The notes: generated by a model not told the origin, from the letters alone. Counted from the first letter of the stretch, positions 39,801 through 54,145 are shown. The stretch: DNA of 64,000 nt from Ziziphus jujuba (GCF_031755915.1 NC_083390.1:18941001-19005000); one strand, 5' to 3'. Numbers and translations are program-made.

Positions 39801-42750
39801 ACCTCAATGGATGACATTTAATTTAATAGAAGCCAATAAAACGTTCCGTCAATTCAGTTCTCTACCGTACTGAACAAGAGCTTTTATAATAATAATAACA
39901 ACAATAATGTACTAAAACAGAGCTTAATTTATTTTTTTAATACAGTAAAATTTGATAAATAAATGATTTTATTAAATAAAATTATTCAGTTTGAATTTGA
40001 AGTGGTGTATTAAATGAATAAATTTATTAAATATATAAAATAATAATTTTTTAAAAAATTTTTTAGAACCCATTAAATATATAAATTATTAATTGATTAA
40101 ATTTGGAAAAAAATAAATAATATATATGAACATTTACTACATATAATAAGAAAATTTTCCTTAATAGTTTTTATTCCTTCTATTAGTAGATTTGTCTGTA
40201 CAGTGAAATTCTCTATTAATTTTTTTTTATTTGTTAATTAAGTTGTGATCAATCCTATAATCGTAAATTTGATCAAGCTTGATTGATATTTTTCTTTGTT
40301 AGTATACTATGTAATTAATAAAATTATTTTTCAAAAATGGTATAAAATTATTTTTAAATCAATGAATTTTTATTTATCTATAAATTAATAAATTATTTAT
40401 TTATCGATGACTAAATAAATTCTTTAAATGAATAATTTTTCATAGTTTTATAGTAGTTATTTATAGAGATTTTATTGTAATTGAAGTTTTCATATATTGA
40501 CTTCAAAAGGAAGTGAAGTGATACCAAATAAAATATAAGCGGAAGTAGATAGTTAAAGCTGAAAAGTGAAACAAAATTAAATGATCCATGAAAGTAAGGA
40601 AGAAAAAATCATCAACATTGTCGACATTTCATCGATATTTTCAAAATATCTATACCTTCAGGGGGGGAAGGGAATGTAAAATATATTTGTCTAAATTGCC
40701 GGTGGAAATGTCAACGGTATTACAAAATATTGATGATATAAAAAATTGTTGATGAAAATGTAGGATTTGGTATAGAATTTACAAAAAATGTTGACAAAAA
40801 TATTAATTGTTGGTGGAAAATATCAGTTGAAAGTGTAGATTTTCAATCTTGCATTAATTTTTTTTTTTCATTATTTGAGATGTTTTAGGGTGAGAAATAT
40901 TTAAAAGAACATTGAAAAAAATGAGTAGAAAAGCTAGATTTGGATCAATAATCAAGCCAACAACCATTAAATTATATTTTTGGCACATCCAATTACCTTC
41001 TACTATACTATTTTTTGAGTGAATTCGTATTATTCTTTATTTAGATAGATTATAAAATTGATAGAAAGATATATTTTTGGCACATTCATAATTACTTGGA
41101 AAATTTATCTGATACAATGAACTAAAATATTTATTATTACCCTCACATAGTCACATTGACCCAAGTATTTATATATATTCATCAATTTGAATAATAATAG
41201 AAAATCATTTTTTATATTAATGTTGCATTATAAATTATTTTAGAACTTTTTATATATTAATATTATTTATTAAGTTTACTATATTTTGTTATAAACAAGT
41301 ACTTTGTTTACTTCATAGACAATAATTTTAATATTTATGAATTATTTTATTAACATTTGTATTTTAATTATTGTATTTTTTATTTTATTTTAATATATTA
41401 AATATTTTATGTATAAAAATCTATATTTTAAGTTAAATATTTATAGTTTATAATTTTTTTTAATATTTTCGTTGATATCGACATTTCTATAAAATTATAG
41501 TTTTAACATTTTTATCAACATTGATATTTTCATTACTGGTTAAAATAACACAAAAGTTGTTATAACTTTTCTCGACAAAAAAAAAAAAAAAAAGTTGTTA
41601 TCACTTATAAGTGAAAACTTGTTAAAAAAGTGATATGAAATGTTAGATTTATTTATTTTTAATACACAACAAAAATTGAAATGGATTTTTTTTTATATAA
41701 TAATTAAACCATGAGAAAAATCCTGTATTTTTTATTTAAATGTGTCGAATAATTCTGTAATAATAATAAAAAAAGAGAAAATAAAGCCCATTTTAATATA
41801 GTTTCTTCAACTAGACATGAATGCTTTGAAATTTAGGTTTTTGTTTTTTTTTTTTTTGGTAATTGCATCGAAATTTGGTTTTTGTTATGTATATGATCAC
41901 TTGTATAATTTTATTATACATAAAATATCATATATGTGTGCCCGTTTTACTAGTAGTCCTCCTTCTATATTCAGCACCAAAAAAAAAAAAAAAAAAAAAA
42001 AAGAAGCCCTCCTTGTATATATTATATACACTATATTCTAAGATAATGTACAAATTCTAATATAATATATAAGCAAAAAAAAAAAAACACATTTATATTC
42101 ATAAATAATTATTTTCCAATTATGATATATAAATAATATAAAAAATTATTAATGTCTCAAAAATTTATTAAAAAGTAAACAAAAAAGAGTTATTATTACT
42201 GTTATTATTATCATCATCATCATCATCATTTTCCCGTCTTCTCCGATCCAAGTTCAATAAGAGTTTTTTATATATTTTTTTCTATTCTCCGACACGAGAA
42301 ATGTTGGGAATAAAGAACGAACGATGCAAGCTTCTGCCACTAATCTGCTACTAAGCGCATCTATGCGCAGTACGCACCCATCTCTTTTCTTTTTGCGTGA
42401 GAGTGCGTATAACGCATCCGGCTTATCCTAAAAAAACAAAACCTAGCAAAAAGGGGAAAAAAAAAAAAAAACACAGTAGCATTAGCAGTAAAGCCGTGGT
42501 ATTAGTAATTAATATTTGGGAGTCTTAAGACAGAAACGAAGTCATACAGAGTTTGACTCAGTTCCTTCTCTCTCTACTCTCTTATCTTCTCTCTCAAAAA
42601 TCTCATGCTCCACTGTCTGCTTAACAGCAAAGCTCTACCCATAATACCATACATAAAATATTTATTAATATATATATAAAATAATAAAATAATAAATAAT
42701 TAATTAAAATATTTTCAATCTCTCTCTTTAACCAGAGGCATAGAAACCAG
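36101..42750. other. AT-rich intergenic block upstream of MAP70
   Basis: No gene is seen over 6.6 kb. It contains (AT)n arrays, long T runs, an 18-bp palindrome at 36432-36449, and scattered GATATTT/AAATATC and ATCAACATT words near 40600-40850 and 41470-41540 in opposite orientations, perhaps remnants of a miniature transposon. From about 42300 the sequence becomes less AT-rich and promoter-like for MAP70. Confidence 0.5.
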
Positions 42751-42794
42751 ATTTAAAATCACAATCTAGAGAGAGAAAGAGCAAGGAAACTCAC

Positions 42795-42841
42795 ACTCTC
42801 TCTCTCTCTCTCTTTCTTTCTCGTACTTTCTCTCTCTCTTT
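42795..42841 (+). repeat. CT-rich tract in the MAP70 leader
   Basis: An almost pure CT/TC stretch 210-250 bp before the MAP70 ATG. Such Y-patch and CT-rich tracts often mark transcription start regions of plant genes and suggest that this sequence is in or next to the 5' UTR. Confidence 0.7.
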
Positions 42842-43048
42842 CAAAGCTCAGTTTTTTTTTTCTTTTTTTTTTTTTTCCATTGCTGGTTCACTCACTGTAT
42901 TGATATATACATATATAATTTATATATATATCGCTGTATATCTGTGTATCTGTGATATTTATATATATATATCTTGGATTTGGAAACCCTAGCGTTTGGA
43001 TCGTGAGGTGCATTTGGATGTGAGAGTGTGTGCACTACTCAGATCGGG

Positions 43049-46000
43049 ATGGCGGAGCTTTCCGGCGACGTAGGAGGAGTGTCTCCGGCGATGGATACGC
43101 CGGAGTTGAGTGGATATGGCAATGGCGCGGCGCCGGTGGTGACTCCGACACCACCTCCGCCGTTGACGGTGTCGGGATCGTTTAAGGAAGGGAAGAGCTC
43201 GTCGAGAAGGAGGGGACATATGAGGCCGAGTATGGACTCGGATGAGTTCATAAACCTGTTGCACGGGTCGGATCCGGTGAAGGTGGAGCTCAATCGGCTT
43301 GAGAATGAAGTTAGAGGTGCGAATGCGGTTCGATCCAGTGGTTTCTGTGAAGATTTAGAGCTCGTTTTGCTTGATTTCGAGTGTTTTGATTTATTTCTCT
43401 TGGTGTATTCGTATGGTTTTTTTGCAGATAAGGACCGCGAGCTTGGAGAAGCTCAGGCTGAGATCAAGGCTCTCAGATTGTCTGAAAGACTCAGGGAAAA
43501 GGCCGTTGAAGAGGTCATTTCCTTGTTACTTTTACTCGGATCTTTTTTATTTTCCGTAATGTATTTTGGTCTCATTCAGTATTTCTCTCTGGATATTAGG
43601 CAGCTTTGCATTTATTATGCAATTGAATCTCTGATTTTATTTTATTTTTTCTCTCTTTTTCTGGGTTGGAGCAGTAACAGTTGTATTTGAAATTTTCTCA
43701 AGTTTTTATCCTGCCGTACGAATTGAACATGTATTTGTAATGTAAAACACTGTTAGCCTTGAATTCTCAGGGTGATAGCATACTCATTGTCGTACAACTG
43801 ATCCTGAATTGTATAAATTTAAAACCTCCCTGATAGTTTTACAAATTTTCTTACCCGTACTGAGTCCTTGTCCTATTAAATATGGTCAATGGCATAGTTT
43901 TTCTTTAGCTTTGGAATCCTTGGATTTGATTGTACATCCAGCTATTTCCTCAGGTTTGGTATAATATTTATTCATATTTTCCTAGTAAGATTATAAAATC
44001 AATGTTGGACTATCACAATCTTGTCAAAAGAGCATTTATTCTTACATTAGCCAAGATTTATATTTATGGTTGTTTTTGAAGCGGTCAAATTGTTAAGTAA
44101 CCAATGTAGGTTTAATATGCAACCCTAGTCTCAATAAATAAAAATCATAATAAATTGTCTAAATGAGTAGCTTTAAGGGCATAAAACCCCACCTATTGGA
44201 TCTTCTAACTTTAAACACAGGTCATGTGCTTGATGGGTTAATTTTGTTCATCTTTCTCTCTGCCAGTTTCTCAACTTTATATATTGTTTTGGTTTCATCT
44301 TATATCCTTAAAGCGGTTGCTGAATTGTTCTGTTGTTTGGTTTTATTATAGCTTACTGATGAACTGTCAAAGGTGGAGGAGAAGCTCAAGTTAACAGAAT
44401 CACTTCTAGAAAGCAAAGTACTGCTTGAAGCCTCTTTCAACTTTTCTTTAAAGAATATGTTACTTTCATTAGTTTACATTTATTCATTTTCTGTAACAAT
44501 ATTACATTAAACAATAAAATATATGTGCAGAATCTTGAAATAAAGAAAATCAATGATGAGAAAAAGGCCTCCATGGCAGCTCAATTTGCTGCTGAAGCTA
44601 CTCTTCGAAGGGTTCATGCTGCTCAAAAGGATGATGATATGCCTCCAATTGAAGCCATTCTTGCACCTCTGGAGGCGGAGCTCAAACTTGCTCGGCAAGA
44701 GGTACTCCGGTTTTGGCATCCTTGAACAAATGAGGACAAGAAATTTTAATTGTCGCTGAATAGTGCTTGCTTCCTTGTAGATTGCAAAGCTTCAAGATGA
44801 TAACAAAGCACTGGATCGTCTAACGAAGTCAAAAGAAGCAGCCTTACTTGAAGCTGAGAGGACTGTTCAGGTTGCCTTGACTAAGGCCTCTATGGTTGAT
44901 GATCTCCAGAATAAAAATCAAGAATTGATGAAACAGATAGAAATTTGTCAGGTAAGTCTAACCAACAGCATATTCCTTTTCTTAAAAGGCATCAAGCTTT
45001 GGACATGATTTTTTGATTATGTCATGTACGACGAGGATTGATTTGTATTTCTACTGCTTTTGTATGTGTCAGGAAGAAAACAAAATTTTAGACAAAATGC
45101 ATAGACAAAAGGTTGCAGAGGTTGAAAAGCTTACTCAGACTGTACGAGAGTTGGAAGAGGCTGTTCTTGCTGGTGGTGCAGCTGCTAATGCAGTGAGGGA
45201 TTATCAACGGAAAGTTCAGGAGATGAATGTAATGTCAAAAGATTGTTGACTGTTCACTCTCGATTTCTGTTTCATGTTTTTTATTAACTTTTTGACTGTT
45301 ACATTTCTCTGATTGGCAAAGTTTGATCTTGTTTTCATCAGGAAGAAAGGAAAACTCTTGACCGTGAGCTGGCTCGTGCAAGGGTAACAGCAAACAGAGT
45401 AGCTACAGTAGTAGCTAATGAATGGAAAGATGCCAATGACAAAGTGATGCCTGTAAAACAATGGCTCGAAGAACGAAGATTCTTGCAGGTAAATGTTGTT
45501 TTATTTTATTTTTTAATTTTTTTTCCAGGAAAAGCACTTTACTGTCTTTTCACAACACTTCCATGGTTTGGTTTTCACCGTCACATGCAAGTAATCCCAA
45601 TTTTGTAGGGAGAAATGCAGCACCTCCGTGACAAGCTAGCCATAACTGAGCGAGCTGCAAAGTCTGAGGCTCAATTAAAAGTAATAATCTGGTTTTCAAT
45701 TAATGCTTATCTTTATGTGATTTTCTTTTTGGGATTATTAAAAGTACTCTTGTCTATTTTTCAGGAGAAGTATCATTTGCGGCTCAAAGTTCTAGAGGAG
45801 AGTTTGAGAGGAACTCCTAACAGTAATAATCGCAGTACACCAGAGGGAAGAAGTATAAGCAATGGGCCTTCTCGTCGTCAGTCCCTTGGGGGAGCTGATA
45901 ATATCTCAAAATTAACATCCAATGGCTTTTTACCCAAGAGAACACCTTCTCGATCTTTGTCTTCTAGCACCAGTTCTGTGCTGAAGCATGCTAAAGGCAC

Positions 46001-47120
46001 ATCAAAATCATTTGATGGTGGTACGCGGTCATTGGACAGGGGTAAGGTTCTTTTAAATGGTACAAGCCCCTCTTTCTCATTCAACCAGTCTTGTGATGCT
46101 ACAAAGGATAGTGAAGCTACAAACTGGAAAGGAAATTTGGATGATAAACCAAATGAATTCCCAACGGTTGATACAGAAGATAGTGTCCCTGGGGTTTTGT
46201 ATGATTTGCTGCAGAAAGAGGTTGTAGCTTTGAGGAAAGCTGGTCATGAAAAGGATCAAAGCCTGAAAGACAAGGATGATGCAATCGAGGTTGATACTCT
46301 CTTATTTGACACACGTTTCTAAGTTTATAGTATACCTTTGGTTAAATGGTTATTTTTTTTATTCAGATGTTAGCCAAGAAGGTAGATACATTAACTAAAG
46401 CAATGGAGGTTGAGGCAAAAAAGATGAGAAGAGAAGTTGCTGCTATGGAGAAGGAGGTAGCTGCAATGCGTGTGGAAAAAGAACATGAAAACAGAGCTAA
46501 GAGGTTTGGTAATGCAAAAGGCTCTGTCAACACCAGTGCTCAGATACTTTCTGGAAGGTACTTGTTAAATCTTTTATGGCATGACTTGGACAGTTAGACC
46601 TAATTCATTATACTAGTTTGACTCGATTCTCTCTTATGCACATATAGACACATGTTTGTACACTTCCACACACAAATCTCTGTGTAGAAATCCATTCCCG
46701 TTTCCTTTTGTTGTATGTTCCTCTTAGTTAAATCCAACTGTATATTATTTTCCTGTGATGCTTGCTATTGATTATTGTTCCGTAATTTTTATGTATGTAA
46801 TCTGTATTAGCATTTTGTATATAATCATATTCTATACATTTATTGATTATCTAATATTATATAACTTGTTCAGGACATCATCCAAAATTTTTTGTTTATG
46901 CAAGTTCAAAATTTTCACCATGTTGATCGGTTAAACTGGACTATCTTGTTATTGCAAGAGAAAAACTCTTTTTGAGAAATTTATGTAATTTCAATCTTCT
47001 TGTAGTGACTTGATATCTGTTTGGTTCCGAGTTTTAATTTTATAGAACTTCAGGAATTGAAATTACTTCAATTTGTGTAGAGCTGTAGGACGAGGTGGGT
47101 TAACACGAAGCACACAATGA
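43049..47120 (+). CDS. MAP70: MAP70 microtubule-associated protein
   Basis: Eleven exons: 43049-43316, 43428-43513, 44352-44417, 44531-44701, 44781-44951, 45073-45228, 45342-45488, 45609-45680, 45765-46289, 46367-46557, 47081-47120. The protein is 630 residues, close to Arabidopsis MAP70-1 (622 from memory). The start is the ATG of MAELSGDVGG; an upstream in-frame GTG is not a plant start. After a Pro-rich N-terminus comes FINLLHGSDPVKVELNRLEN, then a long coiled coil (about residues 75-380) with the family-defining ASMAAQFAAEATLRRVHAAQ and LAGGAAANAVRDYQRKVQ. A Ser-rich linker (SNGPSRRQSLGGA) and a second coiled coil (LAKKVDTLTKAMEVEAKK) follow. The 40-bp last exon encodes AVGRGGLTRSTQ. MAP70 proteins coat cortical, spindle and phragmoplast microtubules and help shape secondary walls. 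It fits the MAP70-1 to -4 group, closest by eye to -1/-2; MAP70-5 is more distant. Confidence 0.96.
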
Positions 47121-48457
47121 CAGAAAGTCCTACAGGCCAGCTGCAGCAAGGAGCAAAAGGGAACATAGACCTTGTATTGCATTCCAGTTACCATTTCTTC
47201 ACTTTCTTTTTTGTTTCGTCTTATGATTGATTATAGTATCATAGCTGGCATGCTGACAATCCTGTGTTCACTCCACTTGGGGGAAGAAGAAGAAGAACAC
47301 CCCAAAAAAAGAAAAAAAAGAAAAAAAAAGAAAGAATGAATTTCGAACAAGAGAATCGAAAACCTGATCGAGAAGTTGGTATGCTTCTGACGTAAGACTG
47401 TTATTCCCCTGCTGCTGCTTAGAGATCAACAAAAGAAAAGGAAAAGGAAAAAAAGAAAAAAAAGGAAAAAGAAAATTGACTTTGAACTAACCTTTTGTCA
47501 GGTTTCTTGAGTGGGCAATTGTTGTGTGTTTGTATAGGTAGTTTATTTGTTGAAATTTTTTTTGGCAGTTTATATTGTAATTGCAGCTAGTGTGATTGTT
47601 GTTGGTTCAGTTTGTTAATATTTGTTGTTATCAGATCAGGATGAGATCTTTTTTTATGGTTGTGGTTAATTCATCTACGGTCTTAAATGTTGGTTATAAA
47701 TCTCTGCTATAATGTTACATGCAAAATTGTGTTCTTTGTGTTATTTGTGGTCATAACCGCAGCATAGGAATTTTGACCATACCAATTACATTATACTTTG
47801 GATTTAATCTTTTTACTTTGCACGGTTGAACTGCTAAATCACATAAAAAAAAAAAAGTAAGGAAAGTGCTATTTATTTTCTGGTTTTGTGTTCGTTCCTG
47901 GACTGCTCTTTTATTTTATTTTATTTTTTAAAAGTAAGATCCGCCCAAATGAAAAATAGTGCATTGGGAAAGTTTATATATTGCTTTAAATAAGTAGCCG
48001 GTATAAATAACCTTAAATTTTTTATTCTTTTATTATACTTAATATTTTTTTTATACATAAAAGTGTATCTGGGAAAGCCCTGGAAATGTATTCCCACGTC
48101 TCCGTGAAATGGATGCAAGATACAACCCCTTTTCTTTTTTTGGTTAATTATGTAAAAAATTTCTTCACGCAAAACAGAACATGATGACGTGCCAAAAATA
48201 TAGAGGAAATTTACCTCAAAAAATTGAAAAATTCTCTGATTATTCCCTGCCTATCGATTTTTTTATAAGTTTAAAAAATTGAAAACAAAAATGACATTTG
48301 TTAAAAAGAAAAAAACCATCAATTTGCAAGAAAAGCGGCAATTTTATTATATAAGATTTTTTTTTTTTATTTTTAAAATTTTTTTTTTGGGGTAGCAATT
48401 CAATTAACACGGGTGAAAAAACCAACAACAAAAAGCGCGCCAAGAAGGCGGTCACTC
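47121..48457. other. MAP70 3' UTR and CPSF73-II upstream region
   Basis: The first ~600 bp are purine-rich then T-rich (GAAGAA and AAAAAGAAA tracts at 47284-47470), as in a 3' UTR. The rest is AT-rich and must contain the CPSF73-II promoter. No open frame of note is present. Confidence 0.55.
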
Positions 48458-50847
48458 ATGGCAATCGACTGTCTCGTCCTCGGTAACTCTCCCAACTTTC
48501 TCCAGTGTCTCCTTCTTTCTCTTTATTGCTTTCTTCTCCTTTCTCTTTATTTCTTTCTTTCTATTTGGTTTGCTTCTCAATCTTCAAGACCTTAACTTCG
48601 GTTTTTTTTTTTTTTTTTTTTTTTTTTTGGCTTTGAATTTATAAATGTTTCCAAGGCGCTGGGCAAGAAGTTGGGAAGAGCTGCGTAGTGGTCTCTATCA
48701 ATGGCAAGAGAATCATGTTCGATTGCGGGATGCATATGGGCTATCTCGACCATCGTCGATACCCAGATTTCTCACTCATCCTCGGATCCGGAGGTTCAGG
48801 ATTCGACCAAGCACTCGATTGCATTATCATAACCCACTTGTAATCAAACCCATTTTCTCTCTCCGGCCCCCCCCCCCCCCCCCCCCCCTCCCAAAAAAAA
48901 AAAAAAAAAAAAACTACTTTCGTTTCATCAATTTCATAATCCTGAAGTTTATTATTACTTTTTTTTTCCCCTGGATTTTAATGAGTTTACTTTGTTTTTT
49001 TTTTTTTTTTGATGTTTGTGTTATTGGGTAGTCACCTAGATCACGTTGGGGCTCTTCCTTATTTCACTCAAGTTTGTGGCTATGGCGGACCCATTTACAT
49101 GACGGTAAGTGTTTGATAAAATGCTTATACCATGTCTTCCTTACGTTCTCTTAGACTTGACTAATGGCTCACTAGATGTTTTGTTTGTGGACTTATAAGT
49201 CCTTTCTGGAGTTAGATTTTTATTTTATTTTATTTTATTTTGTTTTACTTTGGATGTTGTTAGAAGAATAATCTATAACTGCAGTATCCAACAAAGGCAT
49301 TGGCTCCGCTTATGTTGGAGGATTTTCGTAAAGTGATGGTTGAGCGAAGGGGTGAGGAAGAACAATTTACTTCTGATCATATAGCCGAATGCATGAAGAA
49401 AGGTATACGAGTTTCTTTCTAATCCTTTCCATGCTTTTAGTCTTTCATTTTATTTATTTTATTGTCTTGTGCATCTCTTGGGCCTTTTCATAAGAATAAA
49501 GTAGTGGTTAAATGTAACAAAAGTGACCAAATGGAAATTTTTTTTTTCATTGGTATAATCTCGACTATAAATGTTTCTGTCCTGTTTAAAACAGTTACAA
49601 GCAATTGCCTTGTTTTCATTGTCCCTTAAGGCTTCTATTTGCGATGAGCTTAATTATTTTGATTTGGTTCCTTATTGTAGTTATAGCAGTGGATCTGAAG
49701 CAGACTGTGCAGGTTGATAAAGATCTTCAAATCCGTGCATACTATGCAGGACACGTAAGGCTTGCTCTAGAGCACATGGTCTCTTCAAAGCCATTTTTGC
49801 CCTCCACAATAGTATGATTGATATTGGCTTTCTCTCATTCCATGTCGCTATTCCTGAAATTCTAATTGTTAATTGTCTTTCTAAGGTTATAGGAGCTGCA
49901 ATGTTTTATGCAAAGGTGGGAGATACTGCTATAGTGTATACAGGAGATTACAATATGACACCAGATCGACATCTTGGAGCTGCTCAAATTGATAGACTAC
50001 ATTTGGACCTTCTCATAACAGAGTATGATATCATATCATGTACCTGCTTTTCAATTATTGATTCAATATTGACGCCATGAAATTTTGAAACTTTTATCTT
50101 GTGTTGATATATTCCATGTGTATAATATTTGATTACAGGTCCACATATGCAACAACCACTCGTGATTCAAAATATGGTCGGGAGAGGGAATTTCTTAAAG
50201 CTGTATGGAAATAATAACAGTAGTTTAATCTCTTCCTCCTTAGAGGTCTAATTTGTATAATAATGAGTCATGAAAAAAAAAAAAAAAGGTCTTAGCTGTT
50301 TGATTTCTCAATATAGGTAGTCCATATTTGATGCAAGTAGGTTAAAATATTTTATTCATGTTGTGCTTATGAACTTCATTTTCTTCTTGGAAGCTTTATG
50401 ATTTTGTTATTAGAATGTTTCGTCACAAAACTTATTTGAGAATCCATGATTCATTGATGGGACTTTAAGATTAAGAAATAGTGACAAAAGTGGATGATTA
50501 GCAATGAATTGTTGTGTTTTGGTATGCTATTAATTTACGCATTATAAGTTTGTATGGAGATCTATTATGGTACATGGTGTACAAAAACCTATATTACTGA
50601 AAATAAGGTGGAGGCCTATGATTTGCATTTTTGTCTCTTTTATATAATTCACACCTTGTCTGGGTAAATTCTATTCTCTTTTATATATTAGGGCATATGC
50701 CAAAATTTTTTGGTGGGTGATGGATCTGTAACCATTCTTTATAGTTTAAGATTTGTTTTATTGTTGACTTGATTGCTGCTTTTAGAAATCAACATGAAAA
50801 ACCGAAGAGTTATTTTCTTAATTTATTTGTTATCCATTTTTTTCATA

Positions 50848-50878
<31 letters not shown>

Positions 50879-53800
50879 TTTTTTTTTTTTCCTTTTTTTG
50901 CTTTGTTCTTTGACCATCATTTCCGTTTACTCATTTCTGAATTCAATCTTTGTAGGTTCACAAATGCATTGCTGGTGGAGGAAAAGTGCTCATTCCTACA
51001 TTTGCCCTTGGAAGAGCTCAGGTGTTTTCATCTAGATTGGAATTTATATCACTTTGTTTGTCTATGACTTGTCTTGGTTTTTGATGTATTATTCAGTTGC
51101 TGATGGATGTTAATTATGTAGTAAATAACATATTTGCCTATGGTACATTTCAGATTAAGAGGAGAAGATGAAATTAAAAATTCTAAGCCAAATTATTATT
51201 ATTATTATTATTTTTTTTTTTGGGCTGATCAAAAGCAGTTTCATTTTGAAATTTATTGCTGTCTTATAAAATCTTACTATTACTGTTGAATTTCTTTTTT
51301 ATCTTTCTGGTAAAATGGAAATTAGATTTGTATCCCAAACATTAATTGTCTTGTGACACCTAAACAGGTTGATTTTTATATTTGGAGCCTTCTATTCGTA
51401 TCAGAAGGTTTTAGATTCATGTACAACTTTAGTTTGATTTGAATTCCACCTAACCTTAAATATATTTTTCATGCCTCTTAGCTGTTTATTTTAATCTCCA
51501 ATATTTGAGAATGTGAAGTTCTGTTTTGACAATTCCATACCATCATCGAGTAGGAACTCTGCATCTTGTTGGATGATTACTGGGAGCGCATGAATCTAAA
51601 GGTTCCAATTTACTTTTCAGCAGGTTTGCACTATTCTCTTACCTATGTTTTAGCACCAACCAAAGTATGGAGTGACCACCCAAGTGGATAATTACTGAAG
51701 TTCTTTTTAATTTATTTCACCATCTCGAGGTGTACTTACATTTATGAAACTATTTTTACTGCAATTTTTGTTCTTAGATCCCTGTGATAACTTCATATTG
51801 ACAGGATTTAAGAAATTTGGTTGCTAATTGTAATAGCTTTGCTGATGTGTAAAATTTTTTCAATTCTCAATTCCTAGAGGTGATTTTTTATTATGTTGGT
51901 GGGTACTGGTTTTTTAACTTCCTTTGATGATTTACCTATGTATTTCTTTCAGGTCTAACCATTCAAGCCAATATGTATTATAAAATGCTAATCAGTTGGA
52001 CCAGTCAGAAGATTAAGGAGACCTATTCCACACGCAACGCATTTGATTTCAAAAACGGTACCTTATTTTTATATTTGATTTTCTAGAAAGTTTTTGGGGA
52101 TGGAAGCAGTTGTTGGTGCTCTTTGGGATTTGAAGCTAAATGAAATAGAGTGAGAGGATCAGTTTTTACTAGAGACTTCTAAATTGGTTTCTGTTTGTAT
52201 TTTGTAGATGGATTTAACTTGTGTTTTTTTGAAACCAACCGCATAAAACATAATTATATTTCATAATAAGCATACAGGAATGGTTGGTGTGAGAAGTACT
52301 TCTGCTTGATTGCTAACAGTTCACCACTTTACTCATCGTTATGTTGCAGTTACAAATTTTGACCGGTCTATGATAGATGCACCTGGACCTTGTGTTCTGT
52401 TTGCCACACCAGGAATGATCAGTGGTGGTTTTTCACTTGAGGTTTTTAAGCACTGGGCTCCGTCCGATAAGAATCTTGTTACATTGCCTGGGTATGTATC
52501 TATACTTTTGACTTATCAAAAATATGTTATGGGATGTTAATATCTGTGGGTTGAAACACAAAACTAAAAAGTGGCCTTCTTTAAAGCACCAGAGTCATCT
52601 CCAGGGATATTGGCTTTAAAGCCACCATCAATTTTTTGAGTTACATGTTTTTTTTTTTTTTTTTTTTTTTTTTTTTCCCAGGAAAATTGGATCTACCTTG
52701 TGAGGCTATAATCTATTTTGAGATTCCCAACAAAAAGGAAAAAAAATGATGTTCAAAGGTTTAGCTAGATGAGAATGCATCATTTTCTCTCTCTGCTAAA
52801 GTGATACATCGTATTTATCATTTATCTTCAATTTGGATGCATATATATATATATATATATTGTACTATACATAGCTATTCTTCTTACTTTGCATGTACAG
52901 GATGTAAATATTTCTTAAAATAGTGACTGCGATGCACAGGGTTCCCCATGCATTGTATCCAAAATGTTGCACACATATCTCAGTGTATTGTATAATCCAT
53001 ATTTCACATATTAGCAAAATTAAATGCTAAACATCACTGCTGATTTTCTCTTTGCTTCTAAATAGAAGAAGCCCTACTGTTATCAATTTTAATCTCCATT
53101 GTATATTTCTTCTGCAGGTATTGTGTAGCTGGAACCATAGGACATAAACTGATGTCAGGGAAACCTACCAAAATTGATCTGGACAAGGACACTCAAATAG
53201 ACGTGCGATGCCAGGTTCATCTTCCTCTAGTAAAGTTTCTCCCTTTTTTAAGTGAGGGGATAAACTATGTTTTTCCGTGATGGTTCTTAACAAAGCTCTT
53301 TCTATTGTCAGATTCACCAACTGTCCTTTAGTCCTCATACAGATGCGAAAGGGATTATGGATCTTGTCAAATTTCTCTCCCCTAAGCACGTCCTACTTGT
53401 TCATGGTGAAAAGCCTAAGATGGCTACTTTGAAAGGAAGAATTCAATCTGAGCTAGGCATTCCATGTTATGACCCTGCAAATAACGACACTGTGTCAATT
53501 CCTTCAACCCACTATGTGAAAGCATTAGCCTCAGACACCTTCATTCGTAGTTGCTCACATCCAAATTTCAAATTTTTGGAAAATAGCTTAGAGGATGGAA
53601 ATGGTGGTTCAAGATTCAAATTTGGAAACTCTGAGCTGCAGCTACAAGTAACCGACGAAAGGGTAGCAGAGGGAATCTTGGTTATGGAGAAAAGCAAAAA
53701 AGCAAAGGTGGTACACCAAGAAGAGCTTTTGCTCATGTTAGGAGAAAAAGAGCACAAAGTTCAGTTTGCTTATTGTTGCCCTGTTCGTATTGGCAGCTTA

Positions 53801-54145
53801 GAAGAGACCAAAAGCACAGATATTACTCCTACAAATAATAGGTTGTGTGTAACTGGCAGATGCTTGTGGCTTCGCGTGTTATTCGCTAGACTTTCGAGTG
53901 AATTTTCCGGTGGGAACATCCAGGATTTTGGAGAATATCTTCAAGTAGAGTCATTTCAAGTTTCCATTTGTTCCAAGGACAACTGCCCTAACAGAATAAC
54001 TGAAACTCAGAAAAATAATTCTGAAGATGTTGTGTATTTCTGCTGTACATGGTCAATTGTTGACGAGAAGATTGCACAAAAAATTATTTCAATCCTGGAA
54101 AATTTCGACTACAGTACAGTACAAGGCACTGGTGGATTTACTTGA
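48458..54145 (+). CDS. CPSF73-II: CPSF73-II, INTS11-like RNA 3'-end endonuclease
   Basis: Thirteen exons: 48458-48482, 48656-48839, 49032-49104, 49285-49402, 49681-49754, 49886-50022, 50139-50202, 50956-51021, 51554-51623, 51953-52057, 52350-52491, 53118-53214, 53312-54145; 662 residues (Arabidopsis about 613 from memory). The first exon is only 25 bp (MAIDCLVLG). The metallo-beta-lactamase zinc ligands are intact: HFHLDH at residues 69-74, split by intron 2 within Phe70, then His158 (AGHV), Asp179 (YTGDYN) and the beta-CASP histidines in SPHTDAKG (394) and LLVHGE (416). The beta-CASP part includes [18 protein letters not shown] and [21 protein letters not shown]. The family hydrolyses RNA during 3'-end formation. 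Plant CPSF73-II resembles animal INTS11, which trims snRNA ends, and is needed for female gamete development in Arabidopsis. The C-terminal ~180 residues are less conserved. Confidence 0.95.
48867..48912. repeat. C22 and A20 homopolymers in CPSF73-II intron 2
   Basis: Twenty-two C, then TCCC, then about twenty A, 27 bp after the donor that splits the catalytic histidine motif. A T29 run lies in intron 1 (48602-48628). These lengths are likely to vary between individuals and assemblies. Confidence 0.85.
52649..52677. repeat. T29 homopolymer in a CPSF73-II intron
   Basis: Long T run in intron 11, next to a 14-bp palindrome TGGCTTTAAAGCCA at 52611-52624. It may be the reverse-strand poly(A) of a small retroposed sequence, but no SINE boxes are recognisable. 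Confidence 0.7.

Noticed and set aside
42989..43293. Minus-strand open frames over MAP70 exon 1
   Set aside because: GC-rich first exons keep antisense frames open; the plus strand matches MAP70.
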